DNA of 64,000 bases from JASGCP01 sp965263285. GTDB lineage: Bacteria; Bacteroidota; Bacteroidia; Chitinophagales; Chitinophagaceae. Every line of letters starts with the position of its first letter. The first letter of the stretch is position 1. The position numbers and the translations under genes were made by a program. Shown piece after piece: positions 1 through 10,224 of this stretch. The stretch is taken from contig CBDHHD010000004.1 of assembly GCA_965263285.1 (NCBI GenBank), positions 558,001 to 622,000 on the forward strand, given 5' to 3'. The notes under the pieces are model-generated. The model made no database searches, was not told where the DNA came from, and saw nothing but the letters and a program-made list of their open reading frames with translations.

Positions 1-288
1 TATGTAACTACTCAGGTAGGTCAATAAATTTATTGGCAAATATTGTTTATTGGAGTAAGTATAGACATGGAAAAATAGGGAGTATCTGGCGAGAACTGCC
101 CTCAGATAAAGAGCGTTACAAAACAAGGCAAGTGAAACGACCAACAAGAATGTAGATGCAGTAGTAGGGCCAAATAGCAATGTGTCCCTACTCTTTATCT
201 GCAGGCTTTATTTTTTGTTTCTTTCTTTTGTATCAAGACAAAAGAAAGAAACAAAAAATCAAATATTAACCTATACCTGAGTAATTAC
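1..288. repeat. Element R copy, variant ends
   Basis: Non-coding copy of the intergenic repeat family R. It has the usual internal blocks: a CCTCAGATAAAGAGCGTTAC block, an AATGTGTC inverted pair, and the hairpin CTTTCTTTTGT/ACAAAAGAAAG at about 221-248. It starts with TAACTACTCAGGTAGGTCAA and ends with the inverted form ACCTGAGTAATTAC. The GGCTACATC terminal arms seen in complete copies are absent. No gene is visible here. Confidence 0.75.
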
Positions 289-295
289 TAATATA

Positions 296-2776
296 TTAGT
301 TTGTAAACTTTTTTAATACAACATTTACATAATCTATTTCATCTTTTAAAAACACAGGTGCGTTTTTATTTGCTTGTTGGTCTATTAGGTAATTCTTTAT
401 CTTATTTAATAATAAATCAGCAATAGGGCCTACTTCAGGATATTGATTAATGAGTTCAGCAATAAACATTGATATGGTATCAATACCTGTTCTAAATGCA
501 AGAAGATCATTAGTTGTATTTAATATATTAACAGCAATTTGTTGCAATGTGGCAAATTTCTTACGGAAGTAATTTATTTGATCTGATTCTGTAAGTGGGG
601 CTTCCTTATTTACTTTTGATTGTTTTTTATTATTAATTTCAGTAATTACATTTTTTAATAGCCCCATCGCATCTTTTTTTAAAGTAGGCAAATACAACAA
701 TGCCGAAGAAGAATCTGCTTTATAGAGCCCTAACAATGCAATCCCTGCAATAGTATATGAGGAATCAAAGATATCTCTTTTATATATAGCTATATAGTCT
801 TTTGATTGTGGAGACTGTTCTAATAATTGCATGGCTAATGCCCTTACAAGTGGTAACTCTTTTGTATCATTTGTTATATTAAAAGCAGTATGTAATACAG
901 AAGAAGACACCGTAGTATCTTTTAAACTATTTAATACTATTTCTTTTAAAGAGCTTGAAGAATCATGGATAGCGATATCAGATAGAAAATTAAAAGCAAT
1001 AGGATTGCTTAAATACTTTGTAGCAAAAACAATAGCATCATATCTATCTATAAAAACTTTTGCATGCTGGTATTGAAATATATAATTATTCAAATCTTTA
1101 TTTTCTGTTTTTTGACATAACAATGTTTTTGTTGCGTCAAAATTAATTAAATCAGGTTGTTGGTTAGCTACGAAATTAAAAGTATCTACAGAATCTTTTA
1201 TCCATACATTATATCTAGTGTAATTACCATGCATATACACATCAATAGCAATAGGCATCGTAAACAAAGGAGCTATTGTTTGCACTTGCTTTACAATAGC
1301 TGTAGCCAATTGCTTCTGAGGATCATAGCTGTATGTAATATCTAATATAGGATGTCCATGACCAAAATACCATTCTCTCCAAAACCAAGAGAGTTCTTGT
1401 CCAATTGTTGATTCAAAAGCTTGCTTTAACTTAATAGCATCTCCATATCCATACTTATTTGTAACAAGATAGTTATGCAATGATTGAAAAAATGCAGTAT
1501 CTCCTAAATAAGTATGCAACATGTGCAATATGCAACCTCCTTTAGAATAAGTTACCGCATCAAACACATCGTCTATGTCTTTATATTGGTTTCTAACTAA
1601 ATTTTTTGCGTAGTTGTCGGGATTAGACAAGTAAGTTTGGGCATTATCTAACAGGTGTTCGTCTGCCGCATCATTTCCTGCATGATGCCTTAACCAAAGA
1701 GACTCCCCATAATCTGCAAAGCTTTCGTTTACTGTTAAATTACTCCAATCTACACAGGTAACAAGATCGCCAAACCACTGATGAAATAACTCATGAGATA
1801 TAACCTCTTCCCAACGATTACCTTCTACTAATTGTCTTGCATTTTGTTGAGCACGGTCGTCATGTAAAGTACAAGTTGTATTCTCCATTGCACCTTCTAC
1901 ATAATTATGAGCTATCATTTGGTCATATTTATTCCATGGGTATTCGTATTGTAAGATAGAAGAGAAATATTGCATCATATCTGGAGTTAATCCAAAGATT
2001 CTTTTTGCTACTGATTGATAAGGGGGGTCTACATAATAGTTCACTTCTTTATGACGATAACTATCTTTTACAATAGCAAACTTACCTATTCCTACAAAAA
2101 ACACATAGGGCTGTATGGGCTTATCCATCCTCCACTCATCTGTTTTTGTCTTTCCATGCTTTTCTTCTTTTACCAAAACACCATTAGAAAGGCATACCAT
2201 TGTATCGGGGAAAGTAAAATAAAAATCTGTTGTACATTTTTGATTAGGCTGGTCGATAGTAGGTACCCAAACACTAGTATTTTCCGATTCTCCCTGCGTC
2301 CATATCTCTGTAGGCAGTTGTTTATTAGTACCTAAAGGATTAATAAAATATAGTCCTTTTCTTTTTTTAGCCTTAGAAACATCATATATTTTACTCACGC
2401 TATCTGGATGCGCAATATATGATATATAGATGGTATATGGCTCTTGTGAAGTATAAGACTTGTCTAAATGTATAACCGTATGCCAATCATTTTGTTTATA
2501 AGACAAAGGTATTATCTTATCATGTCTCACCATACCTACTTTTAATAACTCCATCACTTTGGTATCTAGCACTAACGAATCGGTAGTATAAAAATAAGGC
2601 TTACACAATAGCCATACTTGCCCTTGCATTGTCTGATGCTTACAATCAAACGAAGCAACTAATTTCGTGTGCAATAATTCATTTTGTTTTGTTGCAAATG
2701 GCAAGTAATCTAATGGTTGCGCAACACTAACAACATAAAAAAAACATAAAAAAAACAAAACAATTGTTGCTTTCAT
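296..2776 (-). CDS. M1 family zinc aminopeptidase, exported
   Basis: An 826-residue zinc metallopeptidase of the M1 (aminopeptidase N/LTA4 hydrolase) family, removing N-terminal residues from peptides. Residues 1-19 form a signal peptide ending VSVAQ, so it acts in the periplasm or at the surface. The substrate motif GAMENTT lies near residue 295. The zinc site is HELFH at 328-332 with the third ligand E351 in NESFADY, 18 residues after the second His, as the family requires. The likely catalytic Tyr is in DAVTYSKGG. The C-terminal half is a helical HEAT-like region. Its ATG is followed upstream by an AT-rich gap and it stands alone between repeats. Family assignment is firm; substrate preference is not visible. 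Confidence 0.93.
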   Translation of the reverse strand: MKATIVLFFLCFFYVVSVAQPLDYLPFATKQNELLHTKLVASFDCKHQTMQGQVWLLCKPYFYTTDSLVLDTKVMELLKVGMVRHDKIIPLSYKQNDWHTVIHLDKSYTSQEPYTIYISYIAHPDSVSKIYDVSKAKKRKGLYFINPLGTNKQLPTEIWTQGESENTSVWVPTIDQPNQKCTTDFYFTFPDTMVCLSNGVLVKEEKHGKTKTDEWRMDKPIQPYVFFVGIGKFAIVKDSYRHKEVNYYVDPPYQSVAKRIFGLTPDMMQYFSSILQYEYPWNKYDQMIAHNYVEGAMENTTCTLHDDRAQQNARQLVEGNRWEEVISHELFHQWFGDLVTCVDWSNLTVNESFADYGESLWLRHHAGNDAADEHLLDNAQTYLSNPDNYAKNLVRNQYKDIDDVFDAVTYSKGGCILHMLHTYLGDTAFFQSLHNYLVTNKYGYGDAIKLKQAFESTIGQELSWFWREWYFGHGHPILDITYSYDPQKQLATAIVKQVQTIAPLFTMPIAIDVYMHGNYTRYNVWIKDSVDTFNFVANQQPDLINFDATKTLLCQKTENKDLNNYIFQYQHAKVFIDRYDAIVFATKYLSNPIAFNFLSDIAIHDSSSSLKEIVLNSLKDTTVSSSVLHTAFNITNDTKELPLVRALAMQLLEQSPQSKDYIAIYKRDIFDSSYTIAGIALLGLYKADSSSALLYLPTLKKDAMGLLKNVITEINNKKQSKVNKEAPLTESDQINYFRKKFATLQQIAVNILNTTNDLLAFRTGIDTISMFIAELINQYPEVGPIADLLLNKIKNYLIDQQANKNAPVFLKDEIDYVNVVLKKFTN

Positions 2777-3126
2777 TTTAAATTAAATTTATTATAAATA
2801 AACAACAAAGATAATTATTTTTTGACTACATCCTTAATTTGAAGGTACTGAGAGTATTTGTATTTTTATAACTACTCATATATTAAGTTAATATTCGCTT
2901 TGTTATATCTTTTTCTGAAAAGCAAGTCATTCATCAGATACTCCTATTATTTCCATACTTATAATTATTCTATAATCAAATGCGCTTAATTAAACTTATT
3001 GAGTTGATACAATTATATTTCTCTTAACACCCGAAAAAAGAATTTAACCTAAGTTGAATCAATTTTATTATATATTTGTTTTAATTTTACAATTAAAATA
3101 TTTTATATATATTAATATCATTTATT
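2777..3126. other. Intergenic region with decayed R repeat
   Basis: A 350-bp gap between divergent genes. Positions 2823-2975 are a worn copy of element R: a GACTACATCC arm, then GTATTTGTATTTTTATAACTAC, then the ATACTCCTATTATTTCCAT block. The remainder is AT-rich leader DNA for the two divergent genes. No RNA gene or ORF was recognised. Confidence 0.5.
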
Positions 3127-3432
3127 ATGAAAAAAAGTATATTTATCACCTTTGTTTTGCTACTATTGTTAGGGAATTATTATGGACATGCACAAAGAGT
3201 ATATGTTGTGCGAGAAAGACCTGTTGTTATAATAAAGACACAACCACTTGCTCCTAGCCCAAGACATATCTGGGTTACACCTGAATGGATTTGGCGAGGT
3301 GGCCGATATGTACAAGCTGATGGCTATTGGGCTTTGCCTCCAAGACCAGGATTTGCATGGGTGCCTGGCCGTTGGGCAGAACGACCTGGACAAGGGTGGT
3401 TTTGGGTAAGAGGACATTGGAGAAGGATATAA
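3127..3432 (+). CDS. YXWGXW repeat-containing exported protein
   Basis: A 101-residue small exported protein. An N-terminal signal peptide (MKKS, then a Leu-rich core, then GHAQ) is followed by a Trp/Gly/Arg/Pro-rich domain with repeated units of the form W-x-x-G-R/x-W: WRGGRYVQADGYW, WVPGRWAERP and WFWVRGHW. These match the YXWGXW (BcpO-related) repeat family, common as envelope proteins of unknown function in Bacteroidota and Proteobacteria. The G+C content is visibly higher than that of its neighbours because of the Trp/Gly/Arg content. No operon partner. Confidence 0.8.
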   Translation: MKKSIFITFVLLLLLGNYYGHAQRVYVVRERPVVIIKTQPLAPSPRHIWVTPEWIWRGGRYVQADGYWALPPRPGFAWVPGRWAERPGQGWFWVRGHWRRI

Positions 3433-3488
3433 AAACGAATAAGCTATTTATTTAATTTTAAAAAAAGTTATTGGCGAAATTACTTTTT

Positions 3489-3531
3489 GTAGTGTATGAA
3501 AAACAAGTACATTCTTTTTGTCATACACTAC
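3489..3531. other. Inverted repeat after YXWGXW gene
   Basis: GTAGTGTATGA and its complement TCATACACTAC are separated by about 21 bases. This 11-bp perfect stem sits 57 bases after the stop codon of the YXWGXW gene. No T-run follows on the plus strand, so it may be an mRNA 3' stabiliser or an imperfect terminator. Confidence 0.35.
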
Positions 3532-3689
3532 ATTAGCTTAATGTTGCTGTTTTTGATAAATTCAAAAGGCACTAAATAACATTTCACTTCTTAGTATCTT
3601 AAAATTCAGAATTAAGATTTTATTTCTTATTTATCATTTTTTTATATAACAAGATTATATTTATTATTTTAATTATTGATGTATTAACA

Positions 3690-4844
3690 ATGGATATTAC
3701 ATTAACCGAAGAACATCTTTCTATTCAACACGCCGCATATACATTTGCACAACAATATTGTTTGCCCGATGTAATTGAAAGAGATGATAAACAACAATTT
3801 GCATATAACGCCATTCTACATTTAGCTAAACTTGGTTTTATGGGAATGATGATTAATGAACAATACGGAGGATCCCATTTAGATACTATTAGTTATGTTC
3901 TAGCTGTATCAGAGATTAGTAAAATAGATGCTAGCGTAGCTGTTTGCATGAGTGTAAATAATAGCTTAGTTTGCTATGGATTGCAAAAATATGGGTCAGA
4001 AGAGCAAAAAAAAGTATACCTCACTCCTTTAGCTAATGGGCATAAAAACAATCAGCTATATATTGGATCTTTCCTGTTAAGTGAACCCGAAGTAGGTAGC
4101 GATGCCACTTCTGTAAAAACAACGGCTAAAGATATGGGAGATTATTACTTATTAAATGGAGTAAAATGTTGGATTACCAACGCGAGCGTAGCAAGCGTAT
4201 ACATAGTTATAGCACAAAATGATACCACTAAACAAAAAAATGGCTCTCTTGTATTAATCGTAGAAAAACATTGGACAGGTGTAGTATTGGGAGCCAAAGA
4301 GAATAAATTAGGTATTAGAAGTAGCGACACTCACACTGTAAGCTTTAATAATGTAAAAGTACCTAAAAAAAACAGAATTGGCGAAGAAGGATTTGGCTTT
4401 AAATTCGCATTATATGTTATTTCAAGTGGCAGAATTGGGATTGCAGCTCAGGCCTACGGAATTGCAATGGGAGCGTATGAATTATCAAAAAAATACGCAA
4501 AAGAAAGAAAAACATTTGACAAACCTATTGCACAACATCAGATTATTCAATTCAAATTGGCTGATATGGCCACTAGAATTGAAGCTACAAAACTATTATG
4601 TTTAAAAACAGCTTGGGAAAAAGATCAACATTTGCCCTTTATGCAATCGAGTTCAATAGCTAAAGTATACGCCAGTGAAACAGCTATGTATGTAAGCACA
4701 GAAGCAGTACAAATTCATGGAGGTTTTGGATATGTGAAAGAATATCATGTAGAACGGCTTATGCGTGATGCAAAAATCACACAGATATATGAAGGTACTA
4801 GTGAAATACAAAGAATTGTTATCGGGCGAAGTATTTTAAAATAA
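3690..4844 (+). CDS. Acyl-CoA dehydrogenase
   Basis: A 384-residue FAD-dependent acyl-CoA dehydrogenase, oxidising acyl-CoA to trans-2-enoyl-CoA in fatty-acid or branched-chain amino-acid breakdown. It has the family's full length. Signatures: the FAD-contact segment LLSEPEVGSDATSVKTTA, the IASGRIGIAAQA-type helix (here ISSGRIGIAAQAYG), and the C-terminal block QIHGGFGYVKEYHVERLMRDAKITQIYEGTSEIQ. The catalytic Glu is presumably in YEGTSEIQ. Monocistronic. Short-chain or butyryl specificity is likely from overall resemblance but not certain. Confidence 0.93.
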   Translation: MDITLTEEHLSIQHAAYTFAQQYCLPDVIERDDKQQFAYNAILHLAKLGFMGMMINEQYGGSHLDTISYVLAVSEISKIDASVAVCMSVNNSLVCYGLQKYGSEEQKKVYLTPLANGHKNNQLYIGSFLLSEPEVGSDATSVKTTAKDMGDYYLLNGVKCWITNASVASVYIVIAQNDTTKQKNGSLVLIVEKHWTGVVLGAKENKLGIRSSDTHTVSFNNVKVPKKNRIGEEGFGFKFALYVISSGRIGIAAQAYGIAMGAYELSKKYAKERKTFDKPIAQHQIIQFKLADMATRIEATKLLCLKTAWEKDQHLPFMQSSSIAKVYASETAMYVSTEAVQIHGGFGYVKEYHVERLMRDAKITQIYEGTSEIQRIVIGRSILK

Positions 4845-5056
4845 TAACACTTACTCAGCTATAGAATACATACACTACATATTAACATACAACTAAATAG
4901 TTACAATAAATTTAATACCAAATAGTAACACAATTACATTTAGCAGTCAAAAAAATCTGCATTAAATAAGCTATCCGCTTTCAAAAAATAATTTTAACTT
5001 TACATTACTAAACCACATACAAAACAATATATTTTTTTATAAATAAATTGATTATT

Positions 5057-6292
5057 ATGGCAATTATTAAACCATTTAAAGCCTTTATACCTCATATACC
5101 ACTTGTATCAAAAATTGCTTCTTTGCCTTATGATGTATACACAAGAGAAGAAGCTAAAAGGGAAACTGAACACTGCCCTCTATCGTATTTACATATTACA
5201 AAAAGTGAGATAGACTTGCCACTATCTATATCTCCCTACGATATGCAGGTATACGAAAAAGCAAAAGAAAACTTGTTATTATTTATAAAACAAAATTATA
5301 TTCAACAATCAAGCACAGAAGCCTATTACATATATCAATTATCTATGACAGATAATAATGAGACAGAAAAGAAAAGAACGCAAATAGGTTTAGTAGCATT
5401 AAGTTCTCTTATAGATTATGAACACCAACAAATTAAAAAACATGAATTAACAAGACCCGACAAAGAACTTGATCGCATTAACCATATTCATATTACAAAT
5501 GCACAAACTGGAAATGTTTTTTTAGCATATCCCTCTCATGCACAATTAGAAAATTTAATAGATAACTATCAGCAAACAAACAACCCCCTTTTTCAATTTA
5601 CGACTCCCGACAATATATCGCATACCGCTTGGAGTATCACTAACCCTGTTGTAATAACACAAATCACTTCTTTATTTGAAAAAGATATTCCTATTACCTA
5701 TATTGCTGATGGACATCATCGAATAGAAGCAGCATTTAAAACATATAAACAATACCAAAAAGATCCATGGGTAATGACAACACTTTTCCCTGCGCATCAA
5801 CTAAGAATTATGGATTACAATAGATTAATAAAAGACTTAGCTACATATTCTGATGCTACTTCATTTATCAACGCATTGAGCCATATTGGAACGGTAAGGG
5901 CAAGCAAAAAGGCCATTGCACCCAAATCTCCAAATGAATTTGGAATGTATATCAACCAACAATGGTATCAAGTAATCATCCCCACTCCTACTCAGTCCTC
6001 TCCAATAGAATCTTTAGGAGTAAGCCTATTGCAAGATAAGATACTTTGCCCTCTATTAGCCATTCATAACCCACGAACAGACCAGCGCATTTCGTTTATG
6101 GGAGGCATTCATGGTTTATCAGCATTAGAAAAAAAAGTAAATGCAAAAGAAATGGCTATTGCTTTTAGCGTTTGCCCTGTTACCATGCAACAGCTATTTG
6201 ATATTGTAAAAAACAACCAAATCATGCCACCTAAAAGCACTTGGTTTGAGCCTAAATTAAGAGATGGTCTATTTACTTATATGTATTTATGA
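5057..6292 (+). CDS. DUF1015 family protein
   Basis: About 411 residues, cytosolic, matching the DUF1015 family (a widely conserved protein sometimes near serine or sugar metabolism genes; role not established). Family marks are IKPFKAFIP and SLPYDVYTREEA at the N-terminus and the conserved YIADGHHRIEAAF segment near residue 220. I start at the ATG at 5057 rather than the TTG nine bases upstream, because family members begin close to the IKPFKA motif. The stop codon overlaps the next ATG by 4 bp (ATGA), so the two genes are translationally coupled. Confidence 0.85.
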   Translation: MAIIKPFKAFIPHIPLVSKIASLPYDVYTREEAKRETEHCPLSYLHITKSEIDLPLSISPYDMQVYEKAKENLLLFIKQNYIQQSSTEAYYIYQLSMTDNNETEKKRTQIGLVALSSLIDYEHQQIKKHELTRPDKELDRINHIHITNAQTGNVFLAYPSHAQLENLIDNYQQTNNPLFQFTTPDNISHTAWSITNPVVITQITSLFEKDIPITYIADGHHRIEAAFKTYKQYQKDPWVMTTLFPAHQLRIMDYNRLIKDLATYSDATSFINALSHIGTVRASKKAIAPKSPNEFGMYINQQWYQVIIPTPTQSSPIESLGVSLLQDKILCPLLAIHNPRTDQRISFMGGIHGLSALEKKVNAKEMAIAFSVCPVTMQQLFDIVKNNQIMPPKSTWFEPKLRDGLFTYMYL

Positions 6293-7290
6293 AAGGATAT
6301 ATAATCATATTAATTGTATTTCTTTGTTGGCAAAAAAATCCAATTTTTGCACAACAAAAAAATCCAAAAGAGTCTCTCACCTCTCGTTTATCTGATGTTG
6401 AAAACATGATGAAATATCATCAATACGCTCAGGCCTATATCTCGTTAAATGAATTAAATGATAGTACCCCACATAATATAGAAGTGCTACAACTATTAGC
6501 ACAAGTAAATTTTTATCTCAATAGATATAAAGAAAGCATACATATTTGTAATATATTAATTCACCTTAAAAATAAAACAGTAACAACTTATTTATTATTA
6601 TCTCAAAATTATATTGCTTTAAATCAAATAAAACAAGCCAATTATACCTATGTAAAGCTCATTACTTTATTTCCTAAAGAAGGGATAGCCTATTTTCAAT
6701 ATGGACTTTTTTTGCAACATCAAAAAAATATATTAAAAAGCATTTATATATTTAAAGAAGGAACCATCAAAGACCCTACCTTCCCTGACAACTATTTTGA
6801 AATTGCATTATATTACGCCTATCAATCAACCCAACCCATATTGACTATTTTTTATGCTGAAAATTTTATTAATCTTAGCGAATACTCCATTCAAGTTTCA
6901 CAAATGAAAAAAATATTATACACACAATACAAAATATTACTCTCAAATAACTATCTACCAACTGGCAAACTATCTACATGGGAAGAATCATTTTTATCTG
7001 CTATCCATTTTTTACCTTCTATGCAACATGAATTTAGTATCAATGATCTTATTATCTTTCGTAGCTATCAAACATATCAATATAAGCAAATAAGCAATAC
7101 CAAGAACATTCCCTTAATTTCTTATTGGTTATTTTTACTACATAATCATTTATTTGAAGCCTATAACCAATGGTTATTTGGTCCTGTTGTTAATATACTC
7201 AATTATCAACATTGGGTAGATGACCATATTGCAGAAACCAAAATATTTAAACAAAATCAACCATCATTTAATCATTATTTTCTAGAATAA
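6289..7290 (+). CDS. Exported TPR-repeat protein
   Basis: A 333-residue protein with an N-terminal signal peptide (ending PIFAQ) and helical TPR-like repeats from about residue 35 to 190 (for example AQAYISLNELNDSTPHNIEV, then YLLLSQNYIALNQIKQAN, then YFQYGLFLQHQKNILKSIYI). The C-terminal third has no recognisable domain. Coupled to the DUF1015 gene through an ATGA overlap. TPR proteins are scaffolds, so a periplasmic assembly role is possible, but nothing names a partner. Confidence 0.75.
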   Translation: MKGYIIILIVFLCWQKNPIFAQQKNPKESLTSRLSDVENMMKYHQYAQAYISLNELNDSTPHNIEVLQLLAQVNFYLNRYKESIHICNILIHLKNKTVTTYLLLSQNYIALNQIKQANYTYVKLITLFPKEGIAYFQYGLFLQHQKNILKSIYIFKEGTIKDPTFPDNYFEIALYYAYQSTQPILTIFYAENFINLSEYSIQVSQMKKILYTQYKILLSNNYLPTGKLSTWEESFLSAIHFLPSMQHEFSINDLIIFRSYQTYQYKQISNTKNIPLISYWLFLLHNHLFEAYNQWLFGPVVNILNYQHWVDDHIAETKIFKQNQPSFNHYFLE

Positions 7291-7552
7291 AAGCAACTGC
7301 TCAGGCATCACAATAGATTTAATTAAGTTCATTAATTGTTTAAATAACCTAAGTACCAGCTTAAGAGTAACATGTCTCGTTACAACTACCCTCAGACTAA
7401 AGAACAGTACAAAACGAGTAACAATTGCCCTACGGGTTTACTAACACAATCAACTATGATACTGTCCAAAAAAGTGTGTAAAATATGATTTGAAACTGGC
7501 CTAAAAAATCGGTTGCAAAATGGCTTTTAAAAAACATAAAAATAAAGAAAGG
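7291..7552. repeat. Worn repeat and IS256-like end remnant
   Basis: Positions 7299-7440 carry scrambled R-repeat blocks (ACTGCTCAGGCATC, CCCTCAGACTAAAGAACAGTAC). At 7458 a sequence GATACTGTCCAAAAAAGTGT begins, resembling an IS256-family terminus. It runs to about 7541 and is the inverse of the IS-end remnants downstream of each Kelch gene. No transposase frame remains next to it. Confidence 0.5.
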
Positions 7553-7656
7553 GGCTACATCTTTTTTTGAGGTGCTGGGGGTATTTGTGTTTTTGTAATT
7601 ACTCATGTATAGGTTCATCATTTATTTTTTATATCCTTTTCTTTCTTTTGTCTTGA

Positions 7657-9889
7657 CCCAACTTGGTAAACGACATTACGCAAATGATTGACAGTAAAGC
7701 GTTTGCGTGATTACAACTCGTTTTTTAGGGACTACATCTTCGTCTTGTGTAATAGGGGGCAGGTTTGTATTTGGTGGCGGAATAGATGGCTTGTGCCTCT
7801 GCTATTGGTCTTGTACATTGCCGAATAATGACTGTTTTTTTATTTGCATTTTGTGCGACAGAAGTGATGATTTTTTGTGTATTCATTATTCTGACAATGT
7901 TTTTCCAATCGTGTTGGATACCATGCTGTTTAAGTTTATATCTAATAGTAGATACAATGGTGTACGCCAATACACCTAAAAATAAATGAGCTTTGCAACT
8001 GTTATCGTGAATATGGTAAACAGGTCGTAAAGACAAATCTGTTTTAAGAATGCGAAAGGAAGACTCAACCTCTCTAATCGTATTATAAATATCCCACATC
8101 CCTTCTTCTTTAATTAATTCAACGGGAGGAATAGATGTTCTTAAAAAATAAATACCCTCTGTTTTTGTATGCTCTTTTCTTTTCCAGGTTATTCTTTTTA
8201 CCGTGTCGCTTTTTCTTTTCTGTTTTTTTCTTTTCGTTGCTTTTTGTGCAGTATTACCTTCCTCTGTATTCTCATCCTCTTTATTACTTTCATTTTCTTT
8301 GTTTTCTTCTACTGAAACCTCGTATTCACTGTATACTTGTTTGTTCCTTTCCCGTATGCGTCCTAAACGAATCAAAATCTTTTTTATATCTTTGGTTGTC
8401 TTAGGTTTTTCCAATGAACTTACCAAAGCATTTAATTCTTTTTCTAATCGAGTACAATACTGTTTAAACATGGCATCTTCTTTCTTTTCTTTTTCCTCAC
8501 TGTGTACTTTCAAATAAGTATCAGCATCATTATCAACATAAGCAAATGAAAGCTCTATTTTATTACCCCTGTTATCTGTTACCCATTTCTTTTCTTTATT
8601 ATTTGTCGTATAATTTTTTAACAAATAACGGTTTACACACAAATAATCATATCCTTTGTTTCTTACGAGTGTCAAATTTTCTTGTGTGGCAAATGCTGCG
8701 TCCATCACAACAATTGGCTTTTTAACTGCAGGTGCAATAAATGAAGACAAAGATTCTAAAGTGGCTTCTAATGTATTACACTCCGCAATATTGCCTTCAT
8801 AAATTTGAGAGTACTTTAAAAAACCTTCCGCATTTACCACTAATGCTAAAGTAGCCAGTTTACAATCTCTTCTTTTTTCTTTACTTCTCCCAAACTGTGC
8901 CAGGCTACTGCCTTCCTTTCTGCCCTCAAAATAGCTATTCGTCAAATCATATAAAATAATTTTGTCCTGTAAGCTAAACAAGTGGTTTGTTCTGAGGGAT
9001 AAATGCTGCTCCAATTCAGATTTTATTTTGAATAATTTAAGGGCGTTATCATAAAGATGGTGACGGGTTATTTTATTAGGCAAGTGAGTAAACAATTCCT
9101 TTGCACCACTGTTAATTGACAGCCAGCTTTCCATTTTATGTTCAGAATAGGGAAAAGCAGCCTTTGCAATAAGATGCAGCAAGGCTATATCAATCTGTTT
9201 GTCAGTCCATCCTAATTCAGTTAATTTTTTAGATACCTGAAGCTCATCTAAAGCTTGTTTGCAAAGCCATTCTATTCCTATCTCTTTGGCTTGCTCATGC
9301 TCTAATGAAGCGCTGTCTATTAAAGTATCAACACCCTCATTTATGTCTGCACTTGTATGGATATTTGTTTTGCTATCCCTCTCTTCCTCTCTTTTTTGCT
9401 TTTGTTTTAATTGATGTGATCTAACCTTCTCTGCCATATCAAAAGCCATCTTCTCAATAACCGGATCAATAAAGTCAGGAAATAATGTATCTTGTTGCTG
9501 TAATAGACTTTCAATACGTTTCACCAGTTGCTTTCTTGCCTGATTGGTTGTTAATTGCTCTAATTTACCTAGTGAACAAAGCGTCTCATGTTGAATCTTG
9601 TTCCCTGCTCGATAGCTACTTACTAATTTGTAGTAAATAACCGTATTGCCGAATTTATCCTTAATCTTTTGTTCTTTTAAATACATAGTGCAAAAATAAA
9701 GGCTCAAAATGAGAAAAACAATATTTTTTAAAATATTAACAAAAGATTAACTTATTTTAGGGACTACAAATTCGGTTTTTCGCACTTTTTTGTTTTTCAA
9801 AATATTCAAAATCAATACTTTATAAAATTGACAACCCCTAAAAAACAGCCGTTTTTACTGCTTTTTTCCTACTTTTTTACCAAGTTGGG
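7657..9889 (-). mobile_element. IS1634-type insertion sequence, intact
   Basis: Complete insertion sequence of about 2233 bp bounded by inverted ends CCCAACTTGGTAAA and TTTACCAAGTTGGG. It is flanked by TTGA on both sides, a probable 4-bp target duplication. It contains one long transposase gene on the minus strand. A second, truncated copy of its transposase 3' end is at 55931-56256 and a lone end-like sequence is at about 63131. The insertion is inside an R repeat. Confidence 0.85.
7725..9683 (-). CDS. IS1634 family transposase
   Basis: DDE transposase of the IS1634/IS4 superfamily. The best start is probably the ATG of MYLKEQKIKDKFG at 9683; eight codons further upstream are open in frame. 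DDE blocks are visible: first Asp in IILYDLTNSYFEG, second Asp in PIVVMDAAFATQENL followed by YDYLCVNRY, and the Glu in YNTIREVESSFRILKTDLSLRPVYH. A Lys/Glu-rich charged segment between them is an insertion typical of the group. The C-terminal block HLFLGVLAYTIVSTIRYKLK is repeated in the remnant at 56 kb. Frame and motifs are intact, so the element could be active. Confidence 0.92.
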   Translation of the reverse strand, partial: YLKEQKIKDKFGNTVIYYKLVSSYRAGNKIQHETLCSLGKLEQLTTNQARKQLVKRIESLLQQQDTLFPDFIDPVIEKMAFDMAEKVRSHQLKQKQKREEERDSKTNIHTSADINEGVDTLIDSASLEHEQAKEIGIEWLCKQALDELQVSKKLTELGWTDKQIDIALLHLIAKAAFPYSEHKMESWLSINSGAKELFTHLPNKITRHHLYDNALKLFKIKSELEQHLSLRTNHLFSLQDKIILYDLTNSYFEGRKEGSSLAQFGRSKEKRRDCKLATLALVVNAEGFLKYSQIYEGNIAECNTLEATLESLSSFIAPAVKKPIVVMDAAFATQENLTLVRNKGYDYLCVNRYLLKNYTTNNKEKKWVTDNRGNKIELSFAYVDNDADTYLKVHSEEKEKKEDAMFKQYCTRLEKELNALVSSLEKPKTTKDIKKILIRLGRIRERNKQVYSEYEVSVEENKENESNKEDENTEEGNTAQKATKRKKQKRKSDTVKRITWKRKEHTKTEGIYFLRTSIPPVELIKEEGMWDIYNTIREVESSFRILKTDLSLRPVYHIHDNSCKAHLFLGVLAYTIVSTIRYKLKQHGIQHDWKNIVRIMNTQKIITSVAQNANKKTVIIRQCTRPIAEAQAIYSATKYKPAPYYTRRRCSP

Positions 9890-10224
9890 TTGATACAAAA
9901 GAAAGAAACAAAGAAAAAATCAAGCCTACAGATAAAGAGCTACAAAACTACGGCTCGCTACGCTAGCGAGAATGAAGGGGAGGCGGTTAGGTATGAATCG
10001 TTATGATGAGCTTATCCATAGGTATCTTTTATGTACATACTTTATGCTCATCATAACGATTCATATATAAAAACTTCGTCCCACATTCTCGCTGGTCGCT
10101 TCGCTCACCTTGTTTTGTAACGCTCTTTATCTGAGGGCAGTCCTCATAAGATATTTCCTATTATTTCCATGTTTATATTTATTTAATAATCCATGCTTCC
10201 AGCATCTCAAAAAAAGATGTAGCC

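Larger units (their letters stand above)
7553..10224. repeat. Element R copy split by an IS
   Basis: The left arm GGCTACATCTTTTTTTGAGG begins at 7553, and the right arm ends GATGTAGCC at 10224. The intervening repeat is intact except that a 2.2-kb IS has landed inside its CTTTCTTTTGT/ACAAAAGAAAG hairpin. Removing the IS at 7657-9889 and one TTGA restores the sequence TCTTGATACAAAAG seen in all other copies. No 8-bp duplication is seen outside the arms, so this copy has recombined. Confidence 0.75.

Noticed and set aside
8135..8517. Plus-strand ORFs of 89 and 104 codons inside the IS
   Set aside because: They are the shadow of the Lys/Glu-rich transposase codons on the other strand, giving Phe/Leu/Ser-rich low-complexity products.
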